Positions 23,006 through 37,284 of a DNA stretch of 64,000 nt are shown piece by piece. How positions within the stretch are numbered: the stretch's first letter is position 1; each line of letters begins with the position of its first letter. The stretch comes from Isoetes taiwanensis (taxonomy: Eukaryota > Streptophyta > Lycopodiopsida > Isoetales > Isoetaceae). The notes beneath the pieces are model-generated. The model had not been told where the DNA came from. It saw only the letters and a program-made list of their open reading frames with translations, and did no database searches. The position numbers and the translations under genes were made by a program. The stretch covers positions 2,829,702 through 2,893,701 of the forward strand of contig JAJEKV010000054.1 in the NCBI GenBank assembly GCA_021234155.1, read 5' to 3'.

Positions 23006-23333
23006 GAATCCTGTCTCCTGCAGTAAAATTTGATATGGGACTGTGGACTACCCCTAGTGCTCGTACTAAGAAGGCTTTCTGGACCTGCTCCAAGTCATTC
23101 CAAGTAGCAAGTGATACTACTGGTCCCCATACTTCCACCCCGTATAAAAGGACAGGCTCCACTAAGACCTTGAACAGGTGTGACTGATGGGCCCAATCAT
23201 ACAACTCCGCTCTATGACTATTGTTTTGCATTGCATATAGTGTCGCCGTCACTCGTAGCCATATGGATGTGTCCCAGTGCATAGTAGAAGGAAACTCCAC
23301 TCCCAAATATTTGTATGTGGATGCAACTTCCAC
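22980..23333 (-). pseudogene. LINE ORF2 thumb/connector region
   Basis: Contains the typical STYKYLGVEF, LVEPVLLYGVEVWGP and LEQVQKAFLVRALGV motifs found after the palm in LINE ORF2. It is shifted in frame from the palm and continues out of frame into the C-terminal piece. Confidence 0.85.
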
Positions 23334-23343
23334 ATTTTGGCCT

Positions 23344-23979
23344 CTAGAATCGAAGGAGGGGACCCTCTACCGACGGAAGATGATATGAAACCACCTTAAC
23401 CTTAGTCTTGGCCAGTTGACGCGCAATATCGGGCCGCCATGTATCGTGTCCGTGGCATCGAGATGTCGTTGCATGTCCGCTGGTGTGTGTTAGGAGGTCC
23501 ACATCATCGCGATATATTAACCGCGTCGATGATCGATAGAGAAGGTGAGCTCCATCGCCCCCATTATCAGCAAGCCAGCTCTCCAATTGATCAATGTAAA
23601 GCCCAAACAATGTTGGGGAGAGAGGGCATCCCTGACGAACCCCGATACTACTATCGAATGGTTGTCTTGTCTGCTGCAACCGACCCGAGCATCTTTCGTA
23701 TAGCCTGTACACTGCATTCTGCAAATCTACAGGAACCCCCAGCTGTTGCAGTCTTGCCCATAGTTTTTCCCGAGGCACAGTGTCAAACGCCTTCGCAAAA
23801 TCCACAAAGCAACAATATAGATCCTGACGGCGGTTCCTGCTGTCTTCAATCAGAGTTCGCAACGTGAAAATGTGGTCAATGGTTGAGTGCCGGGGTCCGA
23901 ATCCTGCCTGGGTGAGGGCCCGCACCTCTGCTGCCTCTGCCCAGCCCATCAACTGCTGCTCGAGAATCCCAGCAAGCAA
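23344..23979 (-). pseudogene. LINE reverse-transcriptase palm domain
   Basis: The frame shows GFGPRHSTIDHIFTLRTLIE, the catalytic-Asp block CCFVDFAKAFDTVPREKLW and GVRQGCPLSPTLFGLYIDQL. The YADD box is altered to YRDDVDLL. In live elements this enzyme copies the RNA at a nicked target site. The altered box and downstream frameshift indicate a dead copy. Confidence 0.9.
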
Positions 23980-23980
23980 T

Positions 23981-24756
23981 TTTGCAAGAATTGTTGTTTA
24001 TCTCCAATGTATATGCTACACATAAAGGCACTTGAATGTGCTATAGATTTGGTGACTACCAAACTACAAAAAAGATAACCACAAAAGTAAAATATGCATG
24101 CATTCCAAAAATGTATCCAGCAAGAGTTTCTCAGTGTAACTTGGGTGGATTTTATGATGTTACTAGTGTTATGCCCATGTTCTTTGTTACCAAGAAAAGT
24201 ATAAGTAAGCATGCATTCCAAAATTGCATTCAGCAAGAGTCTTGCGAAGTGTAACTTGGATGGATTTTTTGGCATAGCTAGTGTCATGCCCATGTTCTCT
24301 ATTACCAAGAGTACAATCAAATTGAATGCCACTATAATCATCTTATTCATATAAGTCAAACGTAGTAAAACATGCAAAAACATGAAACTCTGGTATGCTC
24401 GATAGTACTTATTTAATTAAGCAGACTTCTTTTCATCCAAATTCAGAGCATGAGAACTTGTACAACATAACAGTTGTCAAAATTCTCTTGTCAATTACAA
24501 ATGTACCACTCCATATGGAAGCCCAAATATGAACAATCAATGGATGCAAGATTGAGCTCTTAGCTGAGATGCATTAGAGAGAATTCTCAAATTGGCATAG
24601 CCAAACTTGATTCACTCAGACTGTGGCACAACCTAATTATAGCCAAAACTTGGCTTCTCTGTACCCTCCAATCAACAAATCCGCACTGGCCAAATTTTCA
24701 ACAGTGTTAGTGCAGATAGTGCAGACTGCTTTCTCCATGTTGTGGCTTGCCATGGG
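23981..24756. other. Spacer with a tandem duplication of about 117 bp
   Basis: The unit from ATGCATTCCAAAA to CATGTTCT(T/C)T(G/A)TTACC occurs at about 24094-24200 and 24210-24310. No gene recognised. Confidence 0.6.
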
Positions 24757-25347
24757 ACCAAAAGTATTGCTCTCCCTGCGTTCCCAGCTGCCCCTGAAAA
24801 AGCGCAGACTCATTGCCTCCATTCGCACAGGTGCCCACCATCTTCGCATCGAGACGGGCAGGTGGATTGGGGAGCCCCGCCAGGACAGGCTCTGTCAGTG
24901 CTGTCAAACGGGTGCCATTGAGGATGAGTCTCACACTTTCCAGAGTTGCCCAGCGTTCAGTCACATCCGGGCCAGATACGCTCCCTTAGTACGGCCGGAC
25001 TTGCCCTTACATTTGCTGATGAACACACCGTCAGTACGTGCCCTGGGGTCGTACATTCAGGAGGTGCTGGACCTGCGAGGTCACCTTTGCCCCCGCCTGG
25101 CTGCTCGCTGATTGGGCACTACGGGTGCGGTGCATGACTGTATATATTTGGGTGTTTCTGCATTGTATATGTTAGGACAGTTTGTCAGCAGGCTGATTGC
25201 TGCCACGGTTTTTCCCTCGAAAACCCTTCGGGGCGGGGGTTTTTTAATCCGGGCAGTAATCCGCTTGCTGCGTTTTTGTATTGGGTCCCATAGACCGATT
25301 GGTCTCCGTGGACGATAAAAATACCTTCCTTCCTTCCTTCCTATAAC
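24757..25347 (+). mobile_element. 5'-truncated LINE copy, C-terminal ORF2 and 3' UTR
   Basis: The + frame ending at 25111 contains KKRRLIASIRTGAHHLRIET and LCQCCQTGAIEDESHTFQSC, then VLDLRGHLCPRLAAR before the stop, so the coding end of ORF2 is open here. The 3' UTR has the same hairpin (about 25205-25240: ACCCTTCGGGGCGGGGGTTT) and ends GGACGATAAAAATA followed by a (CCTT)n tail. The start is truncated inside ORF2. A target-site duplication is not obvious. Confidence 0.88.
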
Positions 25348-28270
<2,923 letters not shown>

Positions 28271-28274
28271 GATT

Positions 28275-28362
28275 TCGGGTATAATTTTTCTCGGTGATGC
28301 ATTTGCAGCTCCGTTGCTTTCTGCATCACCCTGCGGCGGGGAACGCCCGAAAAAATTATATG
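28275..28362. repeat. Imperfect palindrome of about 86 bp
   Basis: Outer arms TATAATTTTT and AAAAATTATA enclose inner arms GGTGATGCA and TGCATCACC around a GC-containing loop. It may be a small foldback element. Similarity to known elements was not checked. Confidence 0.5.
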
Positions 28363-28672
28363 CCGGAATCTTTTCCAGGCGTGCATTACGTAGTACATAA
28401 ATTTCCCAAGGACAAAATATATACCATATGCAAAAGATACTTCGTGAAAAGTAAAGGACATAAGATTTATATCCTCTACACCCAAAACCTGGTCGTGGGT
28501 TTACAATTCTCTCGTCCCGACAAGGACAATTGTATATTTGTAAAATATGTAGAGTTAAAATTCAATGGTCCTCCTTGAATACATACATTGCAAAAGATAT
28601 AAAAAGATTTCACTTGAACTCTGGTTTATCAAGCAATAAAATGAATCATTACTATCAGATACAAGAAATTTA

Positions 28673-28696
28673 TCGCGGCGGCCAAGGCCGCCGCGA
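28673..28696. repeat. Perfect GC-rich hairpin, 11-bp arms
   Basis: TCGCGGCGGCC, then AA, then GGCCGCCGCGA form a perfect inverted repeat in an AT-rich setting. It is followed by a (CTCA/TTCA)n tract to about 28738. On - the hairpin is followed by TAAATTTCTTGTAT, nearly the same tail as after the hairpin at 62894. This suggests the 3' end of a retroelement family, on -. Confidence 0.7.
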
Positions 28697-28739
28697 ACAT
28701 TTCTCTTCACTCACTCACTCATTCACTCACTCACTCATT

Positions 28740-31700
28740 AGTTTGGAACCTCATAACTTTAGTGTTTGCTAATTCTTGCTTCACCTCGATGGTAGTTGTT
28801 ATATTGATGCACTCTGATCGCATTGATTGTTTTGTTGTGGTTTACATGGCATTGGATGGGTTGTGAAAATGGAGTATATGATATATTTTAAGCTACAACA
28901 TTTCAAGAGGAAGTATTTTGGTTTTGCTACTTTATTTTAAGTTACAACATATCTAAGAGAGTTCTAGTTTTGCTTTTGAAACGTAGGTGCAAGTGAGGAA
29001 AAACGTCATTAGCCATGGACAGAAACATTTTATTAGATCCAATTGTTATCTCAAAATTTAAACTTAGTTCACCCATAAATATTCTTATTATAATTTCCAA
29101 ACTTGACCTAGACCTCTAGAAAGTCGCTCATTAATTTAGAACGAACTTCTATACAACACGAAGGCTAGTTCAGGGGTTATGAAGGTTAGAAAATGTTGTC
29201 AATCAACATGCAAAATGATTTGAAAACAAGGAGGCTATTTCAAGAGTTTATGAAGTGGGAATGTTGACAATGAAACATGCAGAATGATTTGGATATGACA
29301 CAAGGCTAATTCATGGGTTATAATGGTGTGGAAATGTTGTCAATTAAACATGCAACATGCAACATGATTTAGATATAACAAGACGACTAGTTCAATGGTT
29401 ATGATGGTGTGAAAATATTTCTTAATCAAACACTCAAACTTAGCATCTTTTGCTTGGTTCCATAGGATTATTGTCAAACCTCAATTGATGTTGCCAAAAA
29501 TACCAAAGATTTTATCAGACCCTCAACGGATGCCATCAAAATTCATAATCAGCATTATGCTTCATGCTTCAGCTCAATGGTAAATTTTTTTTGCAAGAAA
29601 GAGACTTGTGGATCGCAAGTTAGAGAAATTATTGTTCTGCATTTACACTAGTAAAAAAGCCCAACCAAGATAAAATTTTAATGCATTATGAATCGTACAA
29701 ATGTGTCAATCACAAGCACCAAGTAATTCATGCTTAAGATATGATCTGGTGCATTATACATGTGTGCCCGTTTTCAATACTTGTTGTCTATACTTGTTTT
29801 CATTTTCTACAATTGTTTTTTCTGTGCACATGTCATTATGAATTCTCAATAACTTCATATTGCGAGCATCCTCCTGCACATTAGCCTCAGCCTATATATG
29901 TCAGGGACATACCTAGAAGGAAACTCTGGTGAAAGCAACACCTTACTATCTCAAGGTGTTTCGTATATTCTGCAAGCATTAAGCAAAGCTACCCTTAAGC
30001 AAAGCTACCTGCCCTTGGCTAATGAAAGCCAGTAGTAAATCTATTTTATCCTTAAGACACCTTGCAGAACTTAGCAAATCAATCATGCATATGAGAAATT
30101 ATCAAGCTATTCCAAAGAAGTTTGAATCTCTACACTAGAACGCAAGCATGGAGAGAATTGCCAATTTGAAGAATTGAAGGCAAAAAGTAGAGAAAAATTT
30201 TGGAAGCCCCAAATCAAATGAGACACCTTTGGAATCTCCTATTCCAAAAGATATATCTACTTAAAAACTACAAAAGATTCAAAGGGTGAGGGAAGACAAT
30301 ACCTTTTTCGTGTTGTAGTCAAAGCCTTGAACATTGTTCGGAGATATTGAACCAAAGCTTGGATTATAACACGTGGAACCCGGAAATAACAAAATCCTGA
30401 GATGGGTCAAGCAAGAAGTGAGAATTATCGTTCCAAACCCATGAATACTTGGAGCAAGCCCGAGCAAATAGAAAACGACACATGCAAAGGGATCGTTACC
30501 TCTCAATTGGTACTTCACAAAGATACGATCCAAATTTCGAGAACTTGCCAAGCTTTTGTAAACTATCGAAGTTACTATGTAACCCTGTTATATTATTGCC
30601 ACCACAGGGCTTAAACATCAAATGCTAGAAGGAATATGTTTGCGATACGTTTGTAGGGCTAGTTTGTCCCTCGTAATATGACTTCTTTGTAAATTCGGGC
30701 TTCCTACCAAGTTCGAATCAGAACCTAGATGAAGCTACTTTAGGTCAAGTAGATTCTCGGGTTGCCAAAGGCGACAAATGCTCTCTCCCTTAGATTATTT
30801 ATTGCGAGAACTAAAGAACGAAATTAGATATTACCAAGGAAAGAAGAAACCGGCTCTAATATGTTTTTGAGCGATGCAAACACCTAAGTTTATTTAGGAA
30901 AATTTGAAAAAATTTGGGAAGATAGCCAGGAGAGGTGATGGATTCTATATCAGGAAGCTGAAAATTGAATGAAAGCATTTTGGCTTGGGGAAATATCGTC
31001 CGGGGTTTCTTGCCGGAGCTTCGATGTCTCTCGGGAAGTGCGGGGAAGGCATTGTACACCTATTTGTCCCGGGTAAGATCATTTTCGGGCGGTTAAAGCG
31101 GCAGCGTCATAGGTAGAAACCTGGCGTGAAGCTTATCGCATACGGAAAAGTAACACGAAATGCAGAAACCAAAATGGAAACCAGAAATGCGACAACCAGA
31201 ATCACATAAAGAAATGACCAAAGCAATGGACTAGAAAGAAAGGAGCGGCGAATGAACTCTTCACGGGATGGCACAAATATCTTTGCATGCCAAGATCTCC
31301 ACGGCTATGGCGGTGAACAGAGCTATCTACTGTCAAGTTTTGTCCTCATCTAACCAGGTAAATCCGTTTGCTTGCAGCCGTGGGATAGCTACACATGGCA
31401 CACTCCGCTGCATTTAGATTGCGGCGGAGAACCAAGAAAATAAAAAAAAGAAAAAAGAAAAATTTGAAACACAATTACATATGAGTTGATAGCATTTACT
31501 AGAGGTCGGTACTATTGTTCAACATCACGTGTAAGAAAGGTAGTAATAATCATGTATATAATAATGCGAGCTTAATTTCTAACTTCTACAGGATTCAATT
31601 ATCCTATTGACCATTTCATGATGAGAACCTAATTGCAATGCATGGCCATAGAGGCCAGCAACTTCAAAACAACAGCTGGTGCATTACACAAGGGCTGGGA

Positions 31701-31970
31701 CAAATAGCAAGAAAACTCCATGTGAAAAACGTATGGGATGTACATAAACACACAACATGGTGGCAAACGTGTCAACTGTGGGAAGCAGCAAGCATTATCA
31801 TCTCAATGATTTATGAAAAGTACGGAAATGGGCCAGTTAGGGTTAAAGAAAACCCCAAAGCAAGAACGAGTGAACACTGAGGGACATAAACGACAAATTT
31901 GCACCGACATTCCCCAGCGGGGCTCGTTATAATGCCATAGCCTTACTCCCTTTCTGTCAGAACCGCGAAA
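28740..31970. other. Intergenic region upstream of the GH17 gene; 75-bp minisatellite
   Basis: At about 29156-29440 four diverged units of about 75 bp run in tandem (landmarks AGGCTAGTTCA, GGTTAT, AATGTTGTCAAT, AACATGC, ATGATTT). ORFs at 30279-30614 and 31638-31880 are not recognised. The GH17 promoter must lie just before 31971, but no clear TATA box is visible. Confidence 0.5.
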
Positions 31971-33515
31971 ATGGAGAGCAAATGGATTCACGTACTAATC
32001 TTGTCTATCTTCCTCAATGCAGGTATCTATCTATGAATCTTTTCTGGTTTTTTACTTTTGTTTATGTTATGTAGTATCCAAGAACAATCTGACAGTTTCC
32101 CTTCCCTGAATCAGTGTCTGCTTCAGTTGGAGTTAATTACGGTAACATTGCACACAATTTGCCATCTCCTTCCAAGGTAGCAGATCTAGTACAGCGCTAT
32201 AAGATTGGCAAAATTAAACTTTATGATGCCAATCCAGATGTTCTTGAAGCATTTGCAGGCACAGATGTCCTGCTTTCTGTCATGGTTCCCAATCAGCTTC
32301 TTCAACAAATGGCCACAGAAGATGGTGCTGCTGAAAATTGGGTTAAATCTAATGTGCTTCCATATTTGCCACATACCAGGATTAAAACAATCTTGGTTGG
32401 TAATGAAATTCTCACAAGGTCTACAGAATTCAGTTCTTTTCTGCTTCCTGCAATGCAAAATATTTACATCTCTTTGCAAAATCTGCAACTGAATACCAGG
32501 ATTAGGGTTTCAACTCCTCATGCATTTGATGTTCTAGAAGAGAGTTCTTCTTTTCCTCCATCTGCAGGCTCATTTAAGGCTAGTCTTCAGACCATTATGC
32601 AGCCTCTGCTGGATTTCCTGTCACAGACTGACTCCGCTTTTATGATAGATGTGTATCCCTTTTTTGCCTACAGAGATAATACCCAAAACATTCCACTTGA
32701 ATATGCATTGTTTGTGTCAAATGCTTCTGGATTTACAGACCCCAATACCAATTTGCACTACACAAATCTGTTTGATGCTCAGTTAGATGCAGTTTATGCA
32801 GCCATGAAGAGGATGAATCATGCAGACTTAAAACTGGTGGTGTCTGAAACAGGATGGCCATCTGCTGGGGATCCATCTGAAACAGGAGCAAGCATGGAAA
32901 ATGCAGAATTATATAACAATAATCTTGTCAGACATGTGCAGACGAAACAGGGCACTCCTATGAAGCCTGGAATCGAGATAGATGCTTACATTTTTGAGCT
33001 GTTTAATGAGGATTCAAAGGATGGCAGTGCATCAGAAAGACACTTTGGGCTGTTCTATCCCAATATGTCCACGGTAACCTCTCAACTTTTACTTTATTTG
33101 TCTACTCTAGTCTTCGATAGTCAGGGTAGTTTTCAACTCAACTCAACTCAATTCAATTCAATTCAATTCAATCCAATATTTCTTTATCCTTCCAAGTCTA
33201 CTGAAATATAGACACTACGCAGCCTAGTTCAATGTCCCCACAGTCAATAATTATGTATGCTTTTTTTTTAAATTTTATATATCCTAGTGCAAGGTCCCCA
33301 CATCAATAATTTATCTTTCCAAACTTGTCATTGTTGTGATTGTCTTAAGAGTCTCTATCTTCATACCTAATTTCTTACATTGTTGTTTTGTGCAGGTTGG
33401 TGACAATGAACTCCATCTCCTATTAAATTCATCAAAATTTCCATCACTTCCACCTTTCTTGCTCTATCTTGTAACCTTTTGTCTCCTTCTACCTAATTTG
33501 ATTCCTTTTATGTGA
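31971..33515 (+). CDS. GPI-anchored glucan endo-1,3-beta-glucosidase (GH17)
   Basis: Three exons: 31971-32022, 32115-33073 and 33396-33515, with GT-AG borders and matching phases, giving 376 residues. Exon 1 encodes a signal peptide (MESKWIHVLILSIFLNA). Exon 2 encodes nearly the whole GH17 barrel: VGVNYGNIAHNLPSP at the mature N-terminus, proton donor Glu115 in ILVGNEIL and nucleophile Glu262 in VVSETGWPSAGDP. It ends ERHFGLFYPNMST. Exon 3 adds LLNSSKFPSLP and a hydrophobic tail ending LLPNLIPFM, a typical GPI-attachment signal. No X8/CBM43 domain follows. The family hydrolyses beta-1,3-glucan (callose) in cell walls and at plasmodesmata. If intron 2 is retained, the frame stops at 33211 without the GPI signal. 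Exon 3 is duplicated at 37.15 kb. Confidence 0.92.
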
Positions 33516-33749
33516 GGATAACTTACATTGACATGCAATTCATGCTTACTCATAACCTTGGAGCAGTTAGGCATGTGCAATTAGGAGATCTCTCACTTTA
33601 AAAAATAATGTACTTAACAGGATAGAGGGGATTCTTCAACCAAATCGTGGGCCCCTTGAATATGGTTTTGAAATGTAAAATCTAATGCAATAGCAATAGG
33701 CATAGTTGGATATGTAATTGGCTATGTAATGTAATATAATGTATTTTTT

Positions 33750-35054
33750 CAAGATGAGACGTTCATGTCCATTTACAAACAAAACTATAAAATATAAATA
33801 CATCAAACAAGGCTATTGGCCTCTTAAGTTATCCAGTAAATCATGTAACTCAAGAATCTCGTGCAAGCTCCACCAATCATTCAAATATCTTGCAAGAATT
33901 ATGGCATCTAGATTTAGAAGATCATGTATATTGAACACTATAATTTCTTATTGATCCAGTAGATAAGAGGGCTCCACACATTCGAGAGAAAAGCATGTTG
34001 CTCGTCTTTACGAGAACCCTTCTACAACAAAGAGCAAAAGCGAAGCTATCTTGGTATATCATGGAAGCAACCTACTTCAATTTTCAGTGTATGACTACCT
34101 AGTCTTTCTTAGATATCGAGAAACCTTTTCCTATTGCTAGAAGCGCATTTAAATCCCGTTCATCATATACCAACATTGATTGATCTCACACTTGTAGAAA
34201 TCCATTTGTACTCTTGGGTTTTCCACATATTCTAAAGCATGCACTAGGCATCGAATTCCGACATCGATTCCATCATCTTATGAATGCCAATTTCCCAAAT
34301 GCTTGCTTTCGCTCACATACTTGCTAATATCATCGTGAATGCTCTTGCAATGTAGATTCTTCGAGCTTGAAATATTTCTACTATCAATTAAGTTTCACGT
34401 TATCCAAGTAGGAAAGAGTCAAATAAAGTGATTTTTGTTCAAGAGGAAGTAAGCCAACCGCTAAGAGCATTGCATGCCTTTGATTCACTTAGGAGAAGCG
34501 TTTTTGAACATTCTCGACCTTGGCCCACATTTCTTTAGAGGCCAGCCTCCGACACTTGGCACCCATAGAGCAAAGGCGGTTACTAGTGTCTTGTAATAAG
34601 TTTCTCAAACTCCACTTTATTAACGTGGCATAAGCACATAACACTGTATAAAGCACGCATGCCACCTACTGCTCTTCACTCTACCCCATACTCCATTGTA
34701 TACGTCTACCACCCCAATTCCCAAATACTTATATGTATGTGTTTGTTCCAAAGCCTCTCCTTCATACATCATATTTACATTTTCTATTCCACTAATAACC
34801 ATCACCTTGGTTTCTCCTTTGTTCAAATGCATATTTGTGGAGATGTTGAATGATTTGAGGGCATTTAGTTGTTGTTGTAGACCTGATGATATTTTGAGAC
34901 AGAATAATAATATCATCTATATAAAGCAACAACAATTTACGCAATTCTAACCTCTTGCACCTCTGTTTAGCCTTAGTCATGATTCTAATTCATCAATAGA
35001 AAAGGAGAGGTGGAGACAACAATTTGTTACAAGAAGCTTCTTACTATATGCAGA
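33750..35054 (-). pseudogene. LINE reverse-transcriptase relic in copy A
   Basis: On -, LLLLYIDDIIILSQNI (YADD box as YIDD), then LQQQLNALKSFNISTNMHLN, KGETKVMVISG and HTYKYLGIGV are the palm-to-thumb motifs of a LINE ORF2. Further downstream pieces (CREAGL, KEMWAKVENV) are in other frames. It is heavily degraded. Confidence 0.75.
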
Positions 35055-35159
35055 TGATATGGTCTGTGTGCCTAGAGGTATGGGATAAAGCCTCATAGAG
35101 GTTGGGGATCATGAAGGATCTGCCCTTTTGGTGTGCACTAGAGGTGCTAGTGCATAACA
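35055..35159. repeat. Solo LTR of a TRIM/SMART-type element
   Basis: This 105-bp sequence starts TGATATGGTCTGTGTGCCT and ends GCTAGTGCATAACA. It matches the 113-bp LTRs of the complete small element at 40017. It interrupts ATATGCAGA|TGG, the uninterrupted sequence in copy C (about 55875). The flanks GCAGA and GCAAA suggest a 5-bp target duplication with one change. Confidence 0.75.
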
Positions 35160-35520
35160 GCAAATGAAGGTGTTTTCTTTGTCATGACATCGTACATTCT
35201 TCAACAATGATGGCAGGAAGTCAATGCTAAAATAAGAACAAATACTCAATGCCCAAAGACATTCAACTTAGTAGAACCATGTCTAAGGGATAAAAGCCTC
35301 ATAGAGGTTGGAGCTCATGAAGGATCTGCCCTTTTGGTGTGTTGGTTATTACTAGAGGTGCTAGTGCATAACAACATATGAAGGTGTTTTCTTTGTCATG
35401 ACGACATTACCTTCTTCAATAATGATGGCAGGGAAGTCAATGCTAAAATAAGGACAAATACTCAATGCACAAAGACATTCAACTTAGTAGAACCACGTCT
35501 AAGCATGAAAGATTTTTTAA
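35085..35520. repeat. Tandem duplication of about 205 bp next to the solo LTR
   Basis: The stretch from GATAAAGCCTCATAGAGG through the LTR end and on to GAACCATGTCTAAG (35085-35285) is repeated at about 35288-35505. The second LTR piece is therefore truncated and lies in the same orientation. Confidence 0.75.
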
Positions 35521-35842
35521 AATATTTCGTTCCTCCACTTAATTAAAAAGAAGAAAAGCAATAAGCTTGCACCAAAAACTAGGTCAATGGTCCACATCCA
35601 TTGATGATTCTCAACTTCATCTATTCACTGATCTCCCAGTGCATATAGACTACTAGAAGGACTTCCGATGTAATAATATATAATAGATAAACCTAGAGCT
35701 TCTGATTTCAAGAGCATATTAAAAGCACAAGTTCTAAGAAAACCAAATAGACTAAAACATCGCCCTAGCGATGCCAGGCATTATCTGAGGGTGTCTATAA
35801 TGGGCAATGAACAATAGATTTTGCATGTGCAGTAGAATGTTA

Positions 35843-37111
35843 TCACTCATATATAGAGCATGTTCCTTTTTTGCTTCTTTCTATTTTGTTTGATGCAAAA
35901 AAAAAACCTGGGAGAGACACGTGTCCTTGAAAAAAAAAGAAAAAAAAAAGGAATAGCGAGAAGAAGCACGGGGAACAACCATCCGTCCATTTTCCCTGTT
36001 TTTTCTGTTTCGGACGGTTCCTCTGTTGGGCAAGTCCATCCTCTGTTGGCAATGCTCTATTCGGTCTTGCAAATCCATCCTCTAGTCGTCAAATCTGGCG
36101 CTGTAGAGCCATGCTCCGAGAATCCGAGCAATAACAACTGCATCGATTATTTGATTTCTTTGTTGATTTAAACCTCCAGCCACGACCACGATTAAGAACT
36201 TAGACTTCTGATTAGCCTTGGCGATCGAAGTTTTTTGATAATCAGGACTGAAATCAAGATAAGGTTTATATCCTTCGTCATCAGGCTGGCTCCAAAATTC
36301 CTTCTCTTAACCTATGGCGTGTGGCGGAAGTGGTACACTAGATTGATCGCTGAAGAATAGTTCTGCATATTTGTTTTGGTTTCCTAAAATAGAAATCGGC
36401 TGGCAAGAACAACGAAATATCTCTGTTGGATGCATTTTGACCATCAACATTAGCATCCTCAAGCATCCGAACAGACTTAAATAGCATACTCCAGCATCCT
36501 ATGCTGGGTAATCTACTCAATCTTGAAGATTTTTTTTATATCATCAATGCTTTCTCTTTAAACAATGCCATGCTTGATGATTCTAAAAGATGGTTTGAAA
36601 CGATGCTAAGCTTTTTTATGTGAACTCCTAGCAAAGGTGCAGCTTAGAGGAAAGCTTTTTGAGCAATTAATAGAACATGAGTATCATCCTCAGGAGACAA
36701 TAAATTGCATATATTGCTGCTCTAATTGTAATAATACTCAGAAAAAACAAAAAGAGAACTTAGAGATGTTTAAAATTAATGATGCAGAGGCATCAACATA
36801 GAGACAACCAATGACACAGTGATCATAAAAGAATGATGCAATTGTGTTCACCAAGAGAGAAAACAACTGCTGTGATAGTAATTGAAAAGAGAGAGATGTT
36901 AGCACACCAAACTATTGCAGCACTAATAAAACGCGAGAATGATAGTCATCGTATGCGGACTCAAGATTATTCTGCTCAAACACAAGAAACAAATTTCTTT
37001 GTCTCTTCAATGATCCTCTTAGGGACCCTTAATGTTAACCTATCAAGTATGAGTAAACTTGACATTGGATAAGTCAAAGCTAGCTTGTGAACACCAATAA
37101 ACATTTATAGG
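35843..37111. other. Unique spacer between copies A and B
   Basis: Contains an A-rich tract (AAAAAAAAAGAAAAAAAAAAG at about 35930-35950). ORFs of up to 103 codons are unrecognised. No transposon end seen. Confidence 0.45.
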
Positions 37112-37284
37112 CATTCATACCTAATTTCTTACATTGTTGTTTTGTGCAGGTTGGTGACAATGAACTCCATCTCCTATTAAATTCATCAAAATTTCCATCA
37201 CTTCCACCTTTCTTGCTCTATCTTGTAACCTTTTGTCTCCTTCTACCTAATTTGATTCCTTTATGTGAGGATAACTTACATTGA
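37112..37284 (+). pseudogene. Duplicated GH17 exon 3 (orphan)
   Basis: The acceptor TTTTGTGCAG and exon 3 beginning at 37150 are almost identical to 33396-33515. A lost T near 37260 shifts the end, so the frame runs to TGA at 37282-37284 and the hydrophobic tail ends differently. No upstream GH17 exons lie nearby. Confidence 0.85.

Larger units (their letters stand above)
22127..23980 (-). mobile_element. 5'-truncated LINE, 3' two thirds of ORF2 plus 3' UTR
   Basis: Read on -, this holds the reverse transcriptase, thumb, zinc-binding C-terminus and 3' UTR of a LINE, ending in a (CATTCT)n-type tail. A second 5'-truncated copy of the same family lies on + at 24.76-25.35 kb. ORF2 is broken at about 23340 and 22980 by frameshifts. 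It is 5'-truncated within the finger domain at about 23980. Confidence 0.9.
33361..35842. repeat. Segmental duplication, copy A
   Basis: From inside GH17 intron 2 (TTCATACCTAATTTCTTACA) through to GTAGAATGTTAT, this segment is present again as copy B (37112-about 40985). Its right part recurs as copy C (52388-56636). It contains GH17 exon 3, a LINE relic on -, a solo LTR and a local tandem repeat. Copies A and B are about 95% alike by eye outside insertions. Confidence 0.85.

Noticed and set aside
28673-28740. Helitron 3' terminus (hairpin near a CTRR end)
   Set aside because: No CTRR follows at the usual 10-12 bases on either strand, and no matching 5' TC end was found. The shared tail with the 62.9-kb hairpin fits a retroelement better.
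33121-33211. Extra GH17 C-terminus with Asn/Gln/Phe repeats
   Set aside because: It is intron 2 read through, including a (AATTC)n microsatellite. Splicing at 33074 to 33396 gives a standard GPI tail.
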